Positions 12,501 to 28,316 of a stretch of DNA of 64,000 bases are shown piece by piece. The notes beneath the pieces are model-generated. The model worked only from the letters and a program-made list of their open reading frames with translations. It was not told the DNA's origin and did no database searches. The translations under genes and the position numbers were made by a program. The DNA is from Yamagishiella unicocca (lineage: Eukaryota; Chlorophyta; Chlorophyceae; Chlamydomonadales; Volvocaceae). The first letter of the stretch is position 1. Each line of letters opens with the position of its first letter. The stretch is taken from positions 2,068,001 through 2,132,000 of the forward strand of contig BDSL01000002.1 of the NCBI GenBank assembly GCA_003116995.1. Direction: 5' to 3'.

Positions 12501-15500
12501 ACCGCCGCCACCAGCTCCATGCCAGTCTCAGCGAGCGACGCCCCGCCCCGAAACACGTCCGGAGGGGGCGTGTTCGAGTCGTGGAGCATCACACAGGGCC
12601 GTCCCTTCAGCCTACAGGCGGTAACGGCATCGGGCAGCCCTTCTACGCCGGACGGCCCCAAGGCGCAAGCCGGGCTGTGGCCTGGGCAGCTAGCCACCAG
12701 CAGCGGGAACATGGACCCCGCGGCGGCGGCGGCGGCGGCGCTGGCGAGCGGCAGCAGCGGCGGCGGCGCGGCGGCCCCGCCGCCGCCGTACAGCCGGCTG
12801 TTGCAACAGCAGCAGTTGCCCGTACGGCAGCGCAGCTTGCGTGACGTGCCGTACCCGCCGGCGCCGTTGTTGGGGTCGTCTTCGTTCGCACAGGCGCCCT
12901 CCCTGGCCCGCATGTTGGGTCCGGTGAGCGAGGAGCGGGTGTCGGATGTTGCGTCGGGGCCGCACCCCAGCCCGCCCCGATCACAGCTCACAGCGCCGCC
13001 GAGTGGATCTCTGAGCTACAACCATATGGACAACTGTCCGGCGGAGGACACGGGCCCCCAGCCTGCGGACATCGCCCTGCAGCTGCTGCGCTCGGGCGAC
13101 GACCGAGGCCTCCTGACTCACATCATGCAGCCTCAGACGCCCCAGCAGCACTTGCACGTGCACGTGTTCACGGAACGCCAGCAGCAGCAAGACTCGCCAC
13201 CGTCTGCGCAGCAGCGGCCTCCGGAGCCGCAGCAGCAACCGCCAAACGACCGACGACAGCTTGCGGCTGATGGGGGTGAGCCGCAGCGGGGTCAGGGCGT
13301 GGATGAGCCGGCGGCGCAGGGAGGGCTTGAGTTGGGGCGGGGCGTGGTTGGCTCGGCGCCGCCGCTTGCGTTGGGGACCGAGTCTCATGACGGCACCAGC
13401 AGCGCCCGCGTGATCAGCGACGGCACCATAACGGTATTGCGCCCGCAGCCGCTGATGACCATCGATGGCGGCGGCGGCGGCGCCGCCGCCGCTGCCGCCG
13501 GCGCCGCCAGCGATTCCTGCGCCAGCACTCCCCGCGGCGACATGTCTGCCTCCGGCGCCGCCGCCGGCAAGCGTTCTTACGAGCCCCACGCCCCCGTCAC
13601 CGCCACTGCCACCGCATACAACGGCTTCGCCTGCGCCTCCGGGCCGGCCGGGGTCCCCTCGTACGGCGGCGCAGCCTCGTGTTTCCCCAGCAGCAGCACC
13701 AGCCGCGCCTTCATCGACGGCCGCTGGCCCTCGCCGGACGTCTCCTCCCGCGCCCCCAGCCCTGCGCCGGCCGCAAGCCGCGGCCACAGCCGCAACCACC
13801 CCGCTGTGCAGGGGCTCGTGGGCGGCGGCGGCGGCACGACCAGCTTCCCTCTCAGCACCACCAACATGGCCCTGTCCATTGGAATGGGGTTGGGGCTCTG
13901 CAGCTCGCCCATCAGCTCCGGCGTGCTGCCGGCGCCCCTGCAGCCAGGCAGTGTCAGCGGGACCAGCAGGCAGCTGTCGGACCTAGCGATAGTGATGTCG
14001 ATGACGGGGGCGAGCACCGGCCCGGGGCCGCTGCAGGCGAGGAGCGCGGTGTCTACGGGGGATGAGGGTGACGCGGTGGCGGCGCTGTCGGGCGCGCGCA
14101 ACCTGGCTCAGGTGGGCGGCGGGGGTGCTGGGTGGACTCGCAGGGAATGGGGTGACTGGGTGTGCCGCCGCAGCGCAGCGCAGCGCAGCGCAGCGCAGCG
14201 CAGCGCAGCGCAGCGCAGCGCAGCGCAGCGCAGCGCAGCGCAGCGCAGCGCAGCGCAGCGCAGTGCAGCGCAGCGCAGCATGTGGTGGTGGCCCACGAGT
14301 TGGCGGCGGGAGCGGCTAGCGGGTTGGCAGGGCTGGCTGCCGCCACGGGACGTGCCCTTCACAGCAACCGCAACCGCGACCTAGGGCCATCGCTCCTGCC
14401 ACTCCTGCCCCTCCTGCCACTCCTGCCCCTCCTGCCACTTCTGCCCCTCCTGCTGCTGACCACTCCTGCCACCCAGGTGCTGCACCAACTCGGGGCCCGC
14501 GATGGGCAGCTGGCGGTGCTGGTGGTGATGGAAGAGTGCGACCGGGGCTCGCTGCAGCAGCTGCTCAGCAAGGCGGCGGCCGCCAACGCCAGCGACCCCG
14601 GCCCCGCACTCGCCAACGGCCGCCGGCACCACCCACACCACCCACACCATCCGCACCATCAGCCGGGGGCCCACCAGGGGGGCCACCTCGGGGGCCACGT
14701 GCAGGGGGCGGGCCCCGATAGCGCCGCCAACCTGCGGGCCGATCAGGGTGCCGGCGCCTGGCGCAGCTTGTACGCGCCCTTCTCGGGGGGCGGCCGCTAC
14801 AGCACGCACGCGGCTCTGCGGGCGCTGGTGCTCACGTCCAAGGAGGTCGCGCTGGTGAGGCGAGGGCCGGATGAAGCGTGGGGCCCATTGGGGCGGGCGG
14901 GGAATGAGGGGGGTGAGGAGGGAGCGGGTAGTGCCACACTGGGGCGGCGGGGGGCCTGGATTGGCGGGGGCGTGGGTGGCGGGAGGGGTGCGGCGAAGGC
15001 TCAGGAGTCGGGCTAGGAGCCGTTCTGAGCTGACGGTCTCCGCTCACCATGCCGGTGGCAGCAGCAGCAAAACCCATGGCGATCAGACATCAAGGTGCCG
15101 TACTGCACTGCCGGCCGCCAAGCCGGTTGCTGTGTTGGCTGAGCTGGCAGTCGCCGCGATGGCCAGCTCCCGCGGGTCGTGGCCGTTGCAAATCTGCCGG
15201 TTGGGTAAATTGAAAAAACGGTTGTGGGTTGGCGTTTGCAAGGGGTTTGGCAGCCATGTCGCAAGCCAGAGTGAATGTCGAGGAGCAGCTCGCAGATTAG
15301 CCTCTGACAGCGGTGCGGTACAGCGCCCTCCTCCACCTGCCTTGGAGCCGCCCACCATGGCGGTTGGTGGCGGTTGGTGGCGGTTGATGGTATTGCCGCC
15401 GTCTACCCTCTCTCTCTCCTTCGTGCTTGGACAGGGCATGGCGTTCCTGCATGTCAACAACATCATCCACGGAGGTGGGTGCTATGACAGTCATATGGCG

Positions 15501-17638
15501 ATCTGTGTAATCGATGACGCGTCTGCCGTACTGCTAGGGGCCGCTCGTCACGTCGCCTCGTCCTGCAGTGCCTTCCCGCTCACCTCCCTCGCCATCGGTG
15601 CCGTGCCGAAGCTACAGACCTAACCTGATCATGCGTACGGTAACTCCACGTAATCCGTGCCTCAACCCCGAATCCTCCTGGTTCCCCTCACCCCTCCCCG
15701 CCGGGCATCAACTCCTGTTCACCTGCGCGCGCTCCTGTACGGCACCCTCACCTGCTGGCGCCCTGCAGATCTGAAGCCGGGTAGGTGTGGGGCTGGTCGC
15801 TGGGTGGCGCCTCCAGCTCCGCAGCTAGCTCCACTGCCAGCTCCTGGGGCGATGGAAGTGCCGCAGATGACTTGCCGGGGGCGATGTAGCGCCACCGTTG
15901 CGGCGTATGCCTTACTCTGCCTCTGCACCATACGTTCGCACCCTAGACCGAAATGTGATCTGGGCGGCGGTTGCTGTGTTGAGTTGCTGCGGGAAGTTGC
16001 TGGGCGTGGCCCAACGACCCTCCTCCACTTCTTCTTGGCCGCCTTCACAGGAAATGTGCTGCTCAAGAGCAGCCGCCAAGATCAGCGCGGATTCATCGTG
16101 AAGATCAGCGACTTTGGGCTGAGCCGCGTGCTCCACACCATCGGCCCAGCCCCCGCCCTGTACACGAGCGATGCCATGGGCAGCACCGGCAGCTGCACCG
16201 AAGGGGGCGAAGGCACGGGCGGCGCGCACGGCGGCGCCCTGGACGGCACGGTGCCGTACTTGGCTCCGGAGCTGATCAATAACAACCAGCGGTCCAAGGC
16301 CAGCGACGTGTGGGCCTTTGGTGCGTTAGGCCGCGGGCTCATGATTGGGTTCACAGTCAGGGTGGCGTTGTACTGTTGTGTAGTTTGGGCCGGCGGCATC
16401 CAGGTGTGGGGTGCGGTGGTTTCGGAGCGCTTCACAAGGCCCGGATCGCTACGCGGAGGTGCGTGCGCGAAAATGAACCCGGCGGAAGGGATGGCGGAGG
16501 TGCGAGGAACGCGCGGCGTGGGGCAGGCTTCCCTTCCCTGGAGCAATTTCATTGAAAGGCGACGGGAGGAGGATACCGATGCCGCGGAGCAGCTGCTCGG
16601 CTCCATTAGTTGACCATCACAACCCATCGCCACATCGTTACCTCCTTGTCTTTCGCCGGGCGCCGAACCCTGTTGCACGTCGCCGACTCCACTGCCCCGC
16701 CCCCTCCCCCCCGCCCAAACTAGGTGTCCGCCAACCATGCGCCAACTATCCTGTCCTTGTCGCGTCAACGGTTTTTGTGCCACTCCCCGCCCTGCCTGCC
16801 CCACTCGGTACAGGCGTGCTGCTCTGGCAGCTGGTCACCGGTAGCCGGCCGTACGAGGGCCTACTGCATGTGCAGGTGAGGAACGGGCGGCGGAGGGGCG
16901 GACGGCGGCGGCCAGCGGCAGTGGGCCCCTGCGCAATGCACTGCTGAATGCATTGCTGTATGCAGTGCCGCGTTCACCACCACCACCACCAGCACGCCCA
17001 GCTCGCCGCAACACGGCCCTCAGCCTCCACCCGTGCACCCGTGTTCACTGCCACCACCTTCGGACGCGGTTCGTTAACCCTATGGCTCCCGCGCGCTTCC
17101 CCTACCCCAAGTGCCCAACGCTCAACACCAGCAAACTCCCTCCGCCCTCCTCCGCCCAGATCATGGCGGCGGTCTGCTCCGGCGAGCAGCTGCTGACGTG
17201 GCCGCAGGACGCGAACCCTGCGCTGGTGCATCTGGGCCGAGGCTGCCTGGCGTACAACCCGCGGGAGCGGCCTAGCTTCGCACAGGTACGGCGACGGCTG
17301 GCCCCCCTGACATTCCCATGTCTAGTCAACGGTTCTTTTATATAACCCCCCCCCCGACACGGCCCCTCCCAGAGGGTGATTGGGCCTTATGGGTCGCACG
17401 CTGGACACTGCACCGCCATGGCGCTTGGATGACTCGTCCCGCTCATTCGTGTGCTTGGTATTAAGGAAAGGGTGGGGGGCCATTGTCACCCATCACTCGC
17501 TGCGCGCGCGCGTTCCTGCGCTGATCTCGCGTGCCCTGCCGCCGTCGCCGCCGCCATCACCCCGGCCGTTGCCCCGCGCAGATCGTCCGTCGGCTGCAGG
17601 CCATGGAAAACGAAATGCGGAGTGAGGGCATCAGATAG
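9501..17638 (+). CDS. TKL-type protein kinase with giant N-lobe insertion
   Basis: Exons: 9501-11178, 11587-11715, 11878-14111, 14477-14854, 15435-15474, 15769-15780, 16051-16320, 16814-16875, 17160-17285, 17582-17638; 1,661 aa if ATG 9501 is used. That start is only the first in-frame ATG, and an upstream exon is possible. Residues 1-~580 are Ser/Pro/Gln-rich. The kinase domain begins with RIAQGAYGVVYRG, where the first Gly of the loop is replaced. Then follow CAVKV (K613), ~690 low-complexity residues between strands beta-4 and beta-5, hinge VVMEECDRGS, HGDLKPGN (D1487, N1492), SDFGLS (D1511), VPYLAPE and ASDVWAFG, and a C-lobe ending in RPSFAQIVRRL. HGD in place of HRD makes it a non-RD kinase. 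The motifs fit the tyrosine-kinase-like group, which is expanded in volvocine algae. Exon 6 is only 12 nt and encodes the catalytic-loop LKP. Substrate unknown. Confidence 0.88.
10555..10632 (+). repeat. CAG/CAA tract encoding poly-Gln
   Basis: An imperfect CAG/CAA/GAA tract in exon 1 of the kinase gene encodes Gln-rich sequence with occasional Glu. It lies outside the kinase domain and is probably a length-variable disordered spacer. Confidence 0.8.
14167..14279 (+). repeat. (CGCAG)n microsatellite in kinase intron 3
   Basis: About 22 tandem copies of the pentamer CGCAG, with one CAGTG interruption, lie 50 nt into intron 3 of the TKL kinase gene. A further imperfect CCTGCCACTCCTGCCCCT-type minisatellite fills 14391-14475, up to the acceptor at 14476, and may act as the polypyrimidine tract. 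Confidence 0.9.
15769..15780 (+). other. 12-nt microexon (LKP of the catalytic loop)
   Basis: The acceptor CCCTGCAG precedes ATCTGAAGCCGG, which is followed directly by the donor GTAGGT. Upstream exon 5 ends CAC GGA G and downstream exon 7 begins GA AAT GTG. Only inclusion of these 12 nt gives HGDLKPGNVLL, the expected kinase catalytic loop, in frame on both sides. Skipping it would leave the frame intact but delete the catalytic Asp, Leu, Lys and Pro. Confidence 0.9.
16723..16790 (+). repeat. Dispersed repeat family R3, copy 1
   Basis: Lies in kinase intron 7, ending 23 nt before the acceptor. It shares, with small gaps, a ~55-bp stretch with 23404-23458: GTGTCCG, then AACATG/AACCATG, CTGTCC-TGTCGC, AACGGTT and TGCCACTCCCC in the same order and spacing. 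Confidence 0.65.
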
Positions 17639-20600
17639 CGGCTGCGGCCCGCCGCAGGCGGTAGCGGCTGCGCCCAGCTGGCACGGTGACGCTTGGCGCG
17701 TGAGCCGTGGCGGTAGAGAGCGGCCTTTGTACGCCGGCAGCAGCTAAGAGGCTGTCCAAGGCTTCGCCAGCAGGGCTGGTGCTGCAGGGCCTCGGGCAGC
17801 GCGAATGTCACGAGCGGTGTGGAAGACGGCAGTGATGGACCCCTGCCGTGGGATGGGCCCCTGCCGTGGGATGGGCCCCTGCCGTGGGATGGGCCCCTGC
17901 CGTGGGGGGGCGGGAGCGACGCGGAGTGCATGTATAAGAGAGAGGAAGGGAGAGGGAGATCATGCGAGACCGCTAACTAACCAGCCATGTATTGCTAAGT
18001 GGTGGGGAGGTGGGAGCGGCGACGCAAGACGAACAACGCAAAGGCGGTGCCGTACTCCCGTACTCAATGTCCGTACGGCCATACGTGCTCCGGGGAGGCC
18101 TGGATGCGAGCCGCCCTGCCCGCGTTTTCGCGTTTTCCGCTGCGATACGACACTTCGGAAGAGCAGTGCTGGTCGCTCACGCTGTGGGGGCAGGGCCAGC
18201 TGTGATGGCGGGGAGCTGTGCGGCGTGGGCACACCCCTCTGCACGCCTCATCACTGGGGCACGACTCGTGTGATGCGTTCTCGGTGCGGTGATCCGGAAT
18301 CGAAGGCGCGCCCGCTTGAAGATTTACCCGGTGGTGTCGCTCCCGTTGATGCGTCCGGTCTGGAACTCCCAGGCAGGACCGGTTGCTGCTTGGGGAGGTT
18401 GCGGCCACGGCGATGACGGCGGGGGTGGTGATGATGACGTTAATGCGGTGATGATGCGGTGATGGCACGCAGCAAACTGTGGCGATGGTGGCGGGCGGAT
18501 TTACCGGCGGTGGCGTTGAGGAGGAGGCGGCGCGGGCTGCGGCGGCGGGAGCAGCATGCGGATCGGTGGATTTGGCGTTTCGGGTCGGCCGTCAGGAGTC
18601 GTTTGCGTGCACCGGCAGGTGCGATTTCGTCTGAGAGTCATCTGCGTGAGTCATTTGTGAGTCATCTGCAGCATACCTTACGCCCGGCGGGGAGGGAGCC
18701 TCCTCCTGCGCCCGAGGTGGGCGGGTCAGCGGACCAATTCGATGTCTCGATGCTTTGGAGGGCAGGCAGGGAGGGAGGGAGGAGGCGAGGAACCTCGGCT
18801 GCCCCGGGCGAGAGGCTGCAGGGTCACGAGCAGCATGCGCAGGGGATTTTTCTTCTCCTTCCGCGCCTGGAATAGTGGAATTGTTTGTTGATGATGGATG
18901 CTTAGGTCCTGGAGGTGTACCGTATTCGAACACGGACGAAGACTACCGAGTTTTTGCTGAGTACGGTTGTTAGAGCTGGAGGTCCTTAGCGACATGAGCG
19001 TAGAATCGTCGGCCACTTGGGCGGAAGGTCAAAGAAGCTAAGTAAAGAAACGAACAAACAAACAAACGGAGGGCGCGGAGCGTCATCAGCAAGCACGTGT
19101 TCGGGCGCGTCCGTGAATCTGGAGCAACAGGTCAGAGCAGGTGCGGAAGATCTCTCAGGGGAAGGTGGTTGATAGTTGCAGAATGGTACTGATGTGTTGT
19201 ACGGGTGTTCGCACAGGCCTTTCCCGTGAGGTTTCCGCCTGTTTTACATCGCGCGCGCTGCGCACGCCCGGCCGCCGCAGCACTGTGCTGAAGGCATGCC
19301 GTAATGCCTCAAGCTTGGTTTTCATGGTTATTCACTTTGCGTTTATCAAGTTACTACTACTATCACTTTCTGCTGCCAAGGGCGCATGTTCGCGGCGCAA
19401 CACGGTGGGGTCTGTTAGTCTGTGTCAGTCTGGTCGCTTCGGCAAATGCTCGCTGTCGGTAGGCTTGCGGTGAGAGCGGTTTTGCTGCGCGGTGTTGCGA
19501 ACGTTGTCACACCGCCGTGGACTATCGCGATCGACCCAGAGTCCGTCCTTTTTCTCTTTCGTTCGTGGAAATTGCGTAGGTTTTGGAACATCCTCTCCAT
19601 TGTCTTGCGGTGGTGCCAGCGGTTGCGTGCTGAGCCTGCTGCGCTCCCAATGTTCCTACTAATTGGTTGTAGTTGACGGGCCAATGCAAGTAGCGGTGGG
19701 CGCTCGCTCGGTAGCGAAGTCGTTAGGAGCGCCGCGTTGTGTATGTTTGCACGCATCTGCTCGAGGACAGCAATCAGCGAATGCTTTACAATATAGCCAG
19801 AGTGAATCTTTGGTTGTGAAGTCTCATGACATCAACCATCATCCGTCCGGATCTGCAGCACCGTGTATGAAAAAACCGGTGTTGTCAACTAGTTGTCACG
19901 CGACTGCGCATCGTAACCACGGGAATGCGCATTTTGGTACACGCGCACGTTGTTGTGGTGGACTTCTTGTGAATTGTAAATGTGAAGGCTGGCCTCCTTG
20001 TAAATTTAAGGGCTGGCCCTCCCGATAAGAAGGGATGAGGACTGCTCAGGGCAGGGTTGGGCGGCCAGTTGCAGCGACCTGCTGCAGCCATCCCCTCAAC
20101 CGCGACCGCCGGCCGGCGGGAGCCGACAGGCTTCCGTGCACCTCGCTCTGGCTCGACCTCATGCTGGCTGGCAGCCCACGCAGCAGGCCGTATGCCGAGT
20201 GCACTCTTGATTGCTTGCTTTACAGCCCCATGTGGCTCACGGCAGCTCGCAATGCCATTCTGACGAGGCGAAGGGCAGAGCAGCTCGCGAAGCTAATAAA
20301 TCCGTACGACCCTGCACTTAAAACTTTGTCCTTACTACCGTGGCCGTATGCATGGGCGGACCGGGCTAAACCCCACGAGAACATCACGGCCCGCAATATG
20401 TATGGTATGCGACTCCTGCCGCGCCATTTTACCGCACATCGAACAAACGACGTGCGTAAGTCGGACTAGGCCGTGGGTAACCGCCAATGTAGTCATCAGG
20501 TCAAGGGCAAATTGTACCACATACAGCCGCGGGGAGAAAGTCGCTACACGGATGGCAGCACCCGGATGGAAAGCAGACTCCTGTCGCGCCGCCAACACAA

Positions 20601-21225
20601 CTGGTGAAAAACGAGTGGCGATGAAGATGCCCATTTGGGGCAATCTTATTCGGCAACGAGCATGAATACGGCACCCATAAATTCCTGCACATGCATTTGG
20701 GTTTCAAACCTAACAGCCCCAACTAGATACCACACCCCAACTGCCCGTATGCACCGTATGCCCTACACGGTCCCGTACACAGCAGCGGGTTAGATCAAGG
20801 TGACCAACCCTAGCCTAGTCCGCTGCTCTGCACGGTCCCATGTCCTACTTGCGGTACCATACACGTACATACCGTATGCAAAGTTCGCCAGTACACAGTT
20901 TTCTCCGAGGCAAAACGATAGCTAGGCAGGGGAGCTGCGAAGCCCCAAGACCCATCAATACACACATATAACATCAATCCCGTTTATGTACACCGACGCA
21001 AGGTGAATCCCCTCTACGGGTTAAAGTCCTTGGCCTTGCAGCCGCGGTCCTTCCGCCATTCGTGTAAAGCAGACGCTCTGGCAGCAGCCCGATGAAGAGA
21101 GCCCAGACAGCTGGACGTTGCGCCTCCGGCCCTTCCCCTTCCCCCCTCCGCATCCCCCCTCGCTCCCTCCCTGCGCACAACCACCACTCCCACTCCCTCC
21201 CTGCTGCCGTCCCCACCAGTCCTCC
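17639..21225. other. 3.6-kb convergent intergenic region
   Basis: Lies between the kinase stop (17638) and the stop of the minus-strand metalloprotease gene (21226), so it holds both 3' UTRs. TGTAA appears on the plus strand at ~19975 and ~20001. On the minus strand it appears as TTACA at ~20219, which would make both UTRs long. The longest frame, 20035-20469 (+, 144 codons), shows no recognisable domain or splice signals, and I do not call it a gene. Confidence 0.5.
17840..17911 (+). repeat. 18-bp minisatellite, four copies
   Basis: The unit CCCCTGCCGTGGGATGGG is repeated three times perfectly, with a fourth degenerate copy, ~200 nt after the kinase stop codon and therefore probably in its 3' UTR. 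Confidence 0.9.
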
Positions 21226-26008
<4,783 letters not shown>

Positions 26009-26073
26009 CAGCCGCAATCCGCGAGCGGGGCAGCTGGACCTAAAATGAGCCGCACAAGGACCAAAACGGTATA

Positions 26074-26739
26074 TCATAATATATTCCGTATTGACAGCGT
26101 CGGAAGCGTCAGGGTATCGTCAGCGGCGCTTTGCTTTTGTATTGCGTTAACGGCACATACGGTGAGGTAGGATTGCCAGGGATAGCCAAGCACGCCATTG
26201 AACTTGCGACAGCGATGGCGGCGATTAATGTATTGTTTCCTAATTGCCCTTTCGTCTGACAGTTCGCGTACTTTTTTCAATTGGCAGACTGGCATGGTAG
26301 CAGATGAACCGTTGGCAATATTTGAAATTTCCCACAGAGAAAATATTACAACGCTGTCATCATCTTTACAGCCCAGTCCCTTATGAATGACGGTATTTAC
26401 GAATGATATATAATGGGATCGGAAATAATTCGGTCGCGCAGCCTCTTTGAACATGGGAAAACGGACAGCCGCGCAAACGATTGAGGGTTCACCCTCATTT
26501 CTGTGCCCAGTCTTCGAATACGTCGCAAGGAAATGCTCCCCGAAATGCTCGTCCAACTGTGCCATGCAACCTTCCGCTCTGCATCGCAAGGCAACATTCA
26601 GGTGCGCAGGCAAGCCCACAGGTGGCCGCCTTTGAATAGCTGGAGCCACGGCGGCTGGTCGATCTTGGACAGCGTAGTCGTCTCTCTCCCCGGTCGCCTC
26701 TGATGGCAACGGGACAACCCCACACATGCTTCCGTACAA
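26074..26739 (-). CDS. Orphan ORF of atypical base composition
   Basis: An uninterrupted 221-codon frame that ends 65 bp upstream of the M11 protease start, on the same strand. Its 3' two-thirds is much richer in A and T than the neighbouring exons and contains residues rare in chance GC-rich frames (VVIFSLWEISNIANGSS, KKVRELSDERAIRKQYINRR). I recognise no domain, signal peptide or membrane segment. No splice sites are needed. It could be a real single-exon gene, an exapted or decayed mobile-element fragment, or a chance frame in protease promoter DNA. The start used is provisional. Confidence 0.3.
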   Translation of the reverse strand: MYGSMCGVVPLPSEATGERDDYAVQDRPAAVAPAIQRRPPVGLPAHLNVALRCRAEGCMAQLDEHFGEHFLATYSKTGHRNEGEPSIVCAAVRFPMFKEAARPNYFRSHYISFVNTVIHKGLGCKDDDSVVIFSLWEISNIANGSSATMPVCQLKKVRELSDERAIRKQYINRRHRCRKFNGVLGYPWQSYLTVCAVNAIQKQSAADDTLTLPTLSIRNIL

Positions 26740-28316
26740 TCACAGCGATCTCACCGATCTGATACGATCCCATGGTGGCCTCGCAACAGCATTTCTTGCT
26801 TAACTACAGTACAGCCATTACGGACCAATCGGATGCATGTTTGCACCATGACACCTGCCTTTTACACTCTTTACGCTTGGGGCCATAGGCCATCATAGGC
26901 TAGGGGCGCGCTGCTCCTCCGCGCGCCTCCATGAAGCAAGGCCGGCCGTTGGGCCCTTGACGCCCTCCAACGTTACATTACGTTACAGTGACTCTTCCAG
27001 TCACCAGCAGGAAGCCATGGGCAACGGCGGCCCTTGCTGCTGCTGCTGCTGCTGCTGCTCGCTAGGCCAATTGCCGGCTCGCCCTGTCATGTACGGCGCC
27101 ATGCGCCGTCAAGACTCGTAGCACTGCCATTCCTTCCGTCGCCTATGATCCTCCGTAAGGGCCCACCGCACCGCGTACTTAACCAGTGTGCACATACAGC
27201 TCAGTCTCTTCCGCCCGGCGCGACCACCGTTAACGTACAGGCTACTGTGTGCCCTGCCTATGCTCTTCCCGTTGTACATTCCTCACTACTACTCCCTCCA
27301 CGTACTTTTCGGGGCTGAGCTGGGCAGAGGCGGGTCGGTACGCGTTGGGCAGTCTCCTCTCGGTGCAATCACGGGTTTTCATTTGTCCCTCCCGTCAATC
27401 TTCATATCCTCATATGCGTACCGTTAATTGCGGTCACATCATCCTGATTCCCTGTAACGCGTACCAGCTGCGTCGCCCACGCGACATGCACGCACGGCGT
27501 ACCGAGGGATGGGCCTGTCGGCGGTCACCTAGGGAACGGCAGTGCTGGGCTTGCCGGGTGCCCACTCACGACGGCGGATCGCACCCATCCACCGCGACAT
27601 GGCTCGTCCATACCATTTCCCTGTCTCGTTTCTCGACGCTTCGAACGCAGGAGCAGGGGCATCGTAGTTTCAGTTGGTAGCAAGGGTGGGCAATTGCAGG
27701 GGGCGCGCTCCCAGGGCTCGACAGCCTTCGACAGCAACCATAGAGGGTCCAGGCGTGGAGTACGAATTCGTAATCCGCACCTATCTACTTGCTGCAATGC
27801 TCTTGCACCGGGCCGAACTTCCGCACCGACCCGCCGCTAGTCCGTTCAGGTTGGAGCTGGGCATACATGGCAGCAACTTGGTCAGGCGTGGTCAAGGCAG
27901 CCCGTTCCCCTGCTGCACCACGTCATGCCCACCTATACTGCCTTTCGCTGGGCAGCACCTGGCGGCATTCTCACAGTAGCTCCAACCGCCCTAAAGGGTT
28001 GGGCCCACCAGTTGGGAGGGGGGTTATAAAATAAATCCGCGAATCCAGTTGGGGGGCCGTGCGTGCTTGCTTGGGTTGCTAGGGGTTGCTTGGGTACCGG
28101 CGGAATATGGTCTGGGGCTGATGCCGTACCCGTGTATGTGCTTCGGCGCGTGTGAATGGAGCGGCGGATCAACATGATTGTATACAAATAGACGTATTGT
28201 TTGTCGTCCAAGTATGTCGTCGAATCGTGGTCCGCATTAATAAGAAGCTGCTGCTATAATTGCTTCCGGAATTTTTGAGCCTCAGACCTATCATTGGAGT
28301 AGCTTATCGAGTACAG
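26740..28316. other. Intergenic region upstream of the ArfGAP gene
   Basis: No supported gene. It contains a (GCT)n run at 27035-27059 and an R1 dispersed-repeat core at 28034-28047. The ArfGAP promoter should lie at its right end, but I cannot pick a TATA box with confidence. Confidence 0.5.
28034..28047 (+). repeat. Dispersed repeat family R1, core copy
   Basis: Perfect core AATCCGCGAATCCA, preceded by GGGGGGTTATAAAATA. It is the intergenic copy upstream of the ArfGAP gene. See the findings for the full family. Confidence 0.75.

Noticed and set aside
14162..15016. Long plus-strand frame with SAAQR repeats
   Set aside because: The repeats come from the intronic (CGCAG)n tract. Only 14477-14854 of this frame is a real exon of the kinase.
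18459..18875. 138-codon Arg-rich plus-strand frame
   Set aside because: It lies in the probable 3' UTR/intergenic region after the kinase, with no domain and strongly biased composition.
20035..20469. 144-codon plus-strand frame
   Set aside because: No recognisable domain, no splice context, and it lies in a convergent intergenic region. Kept only as a mention.
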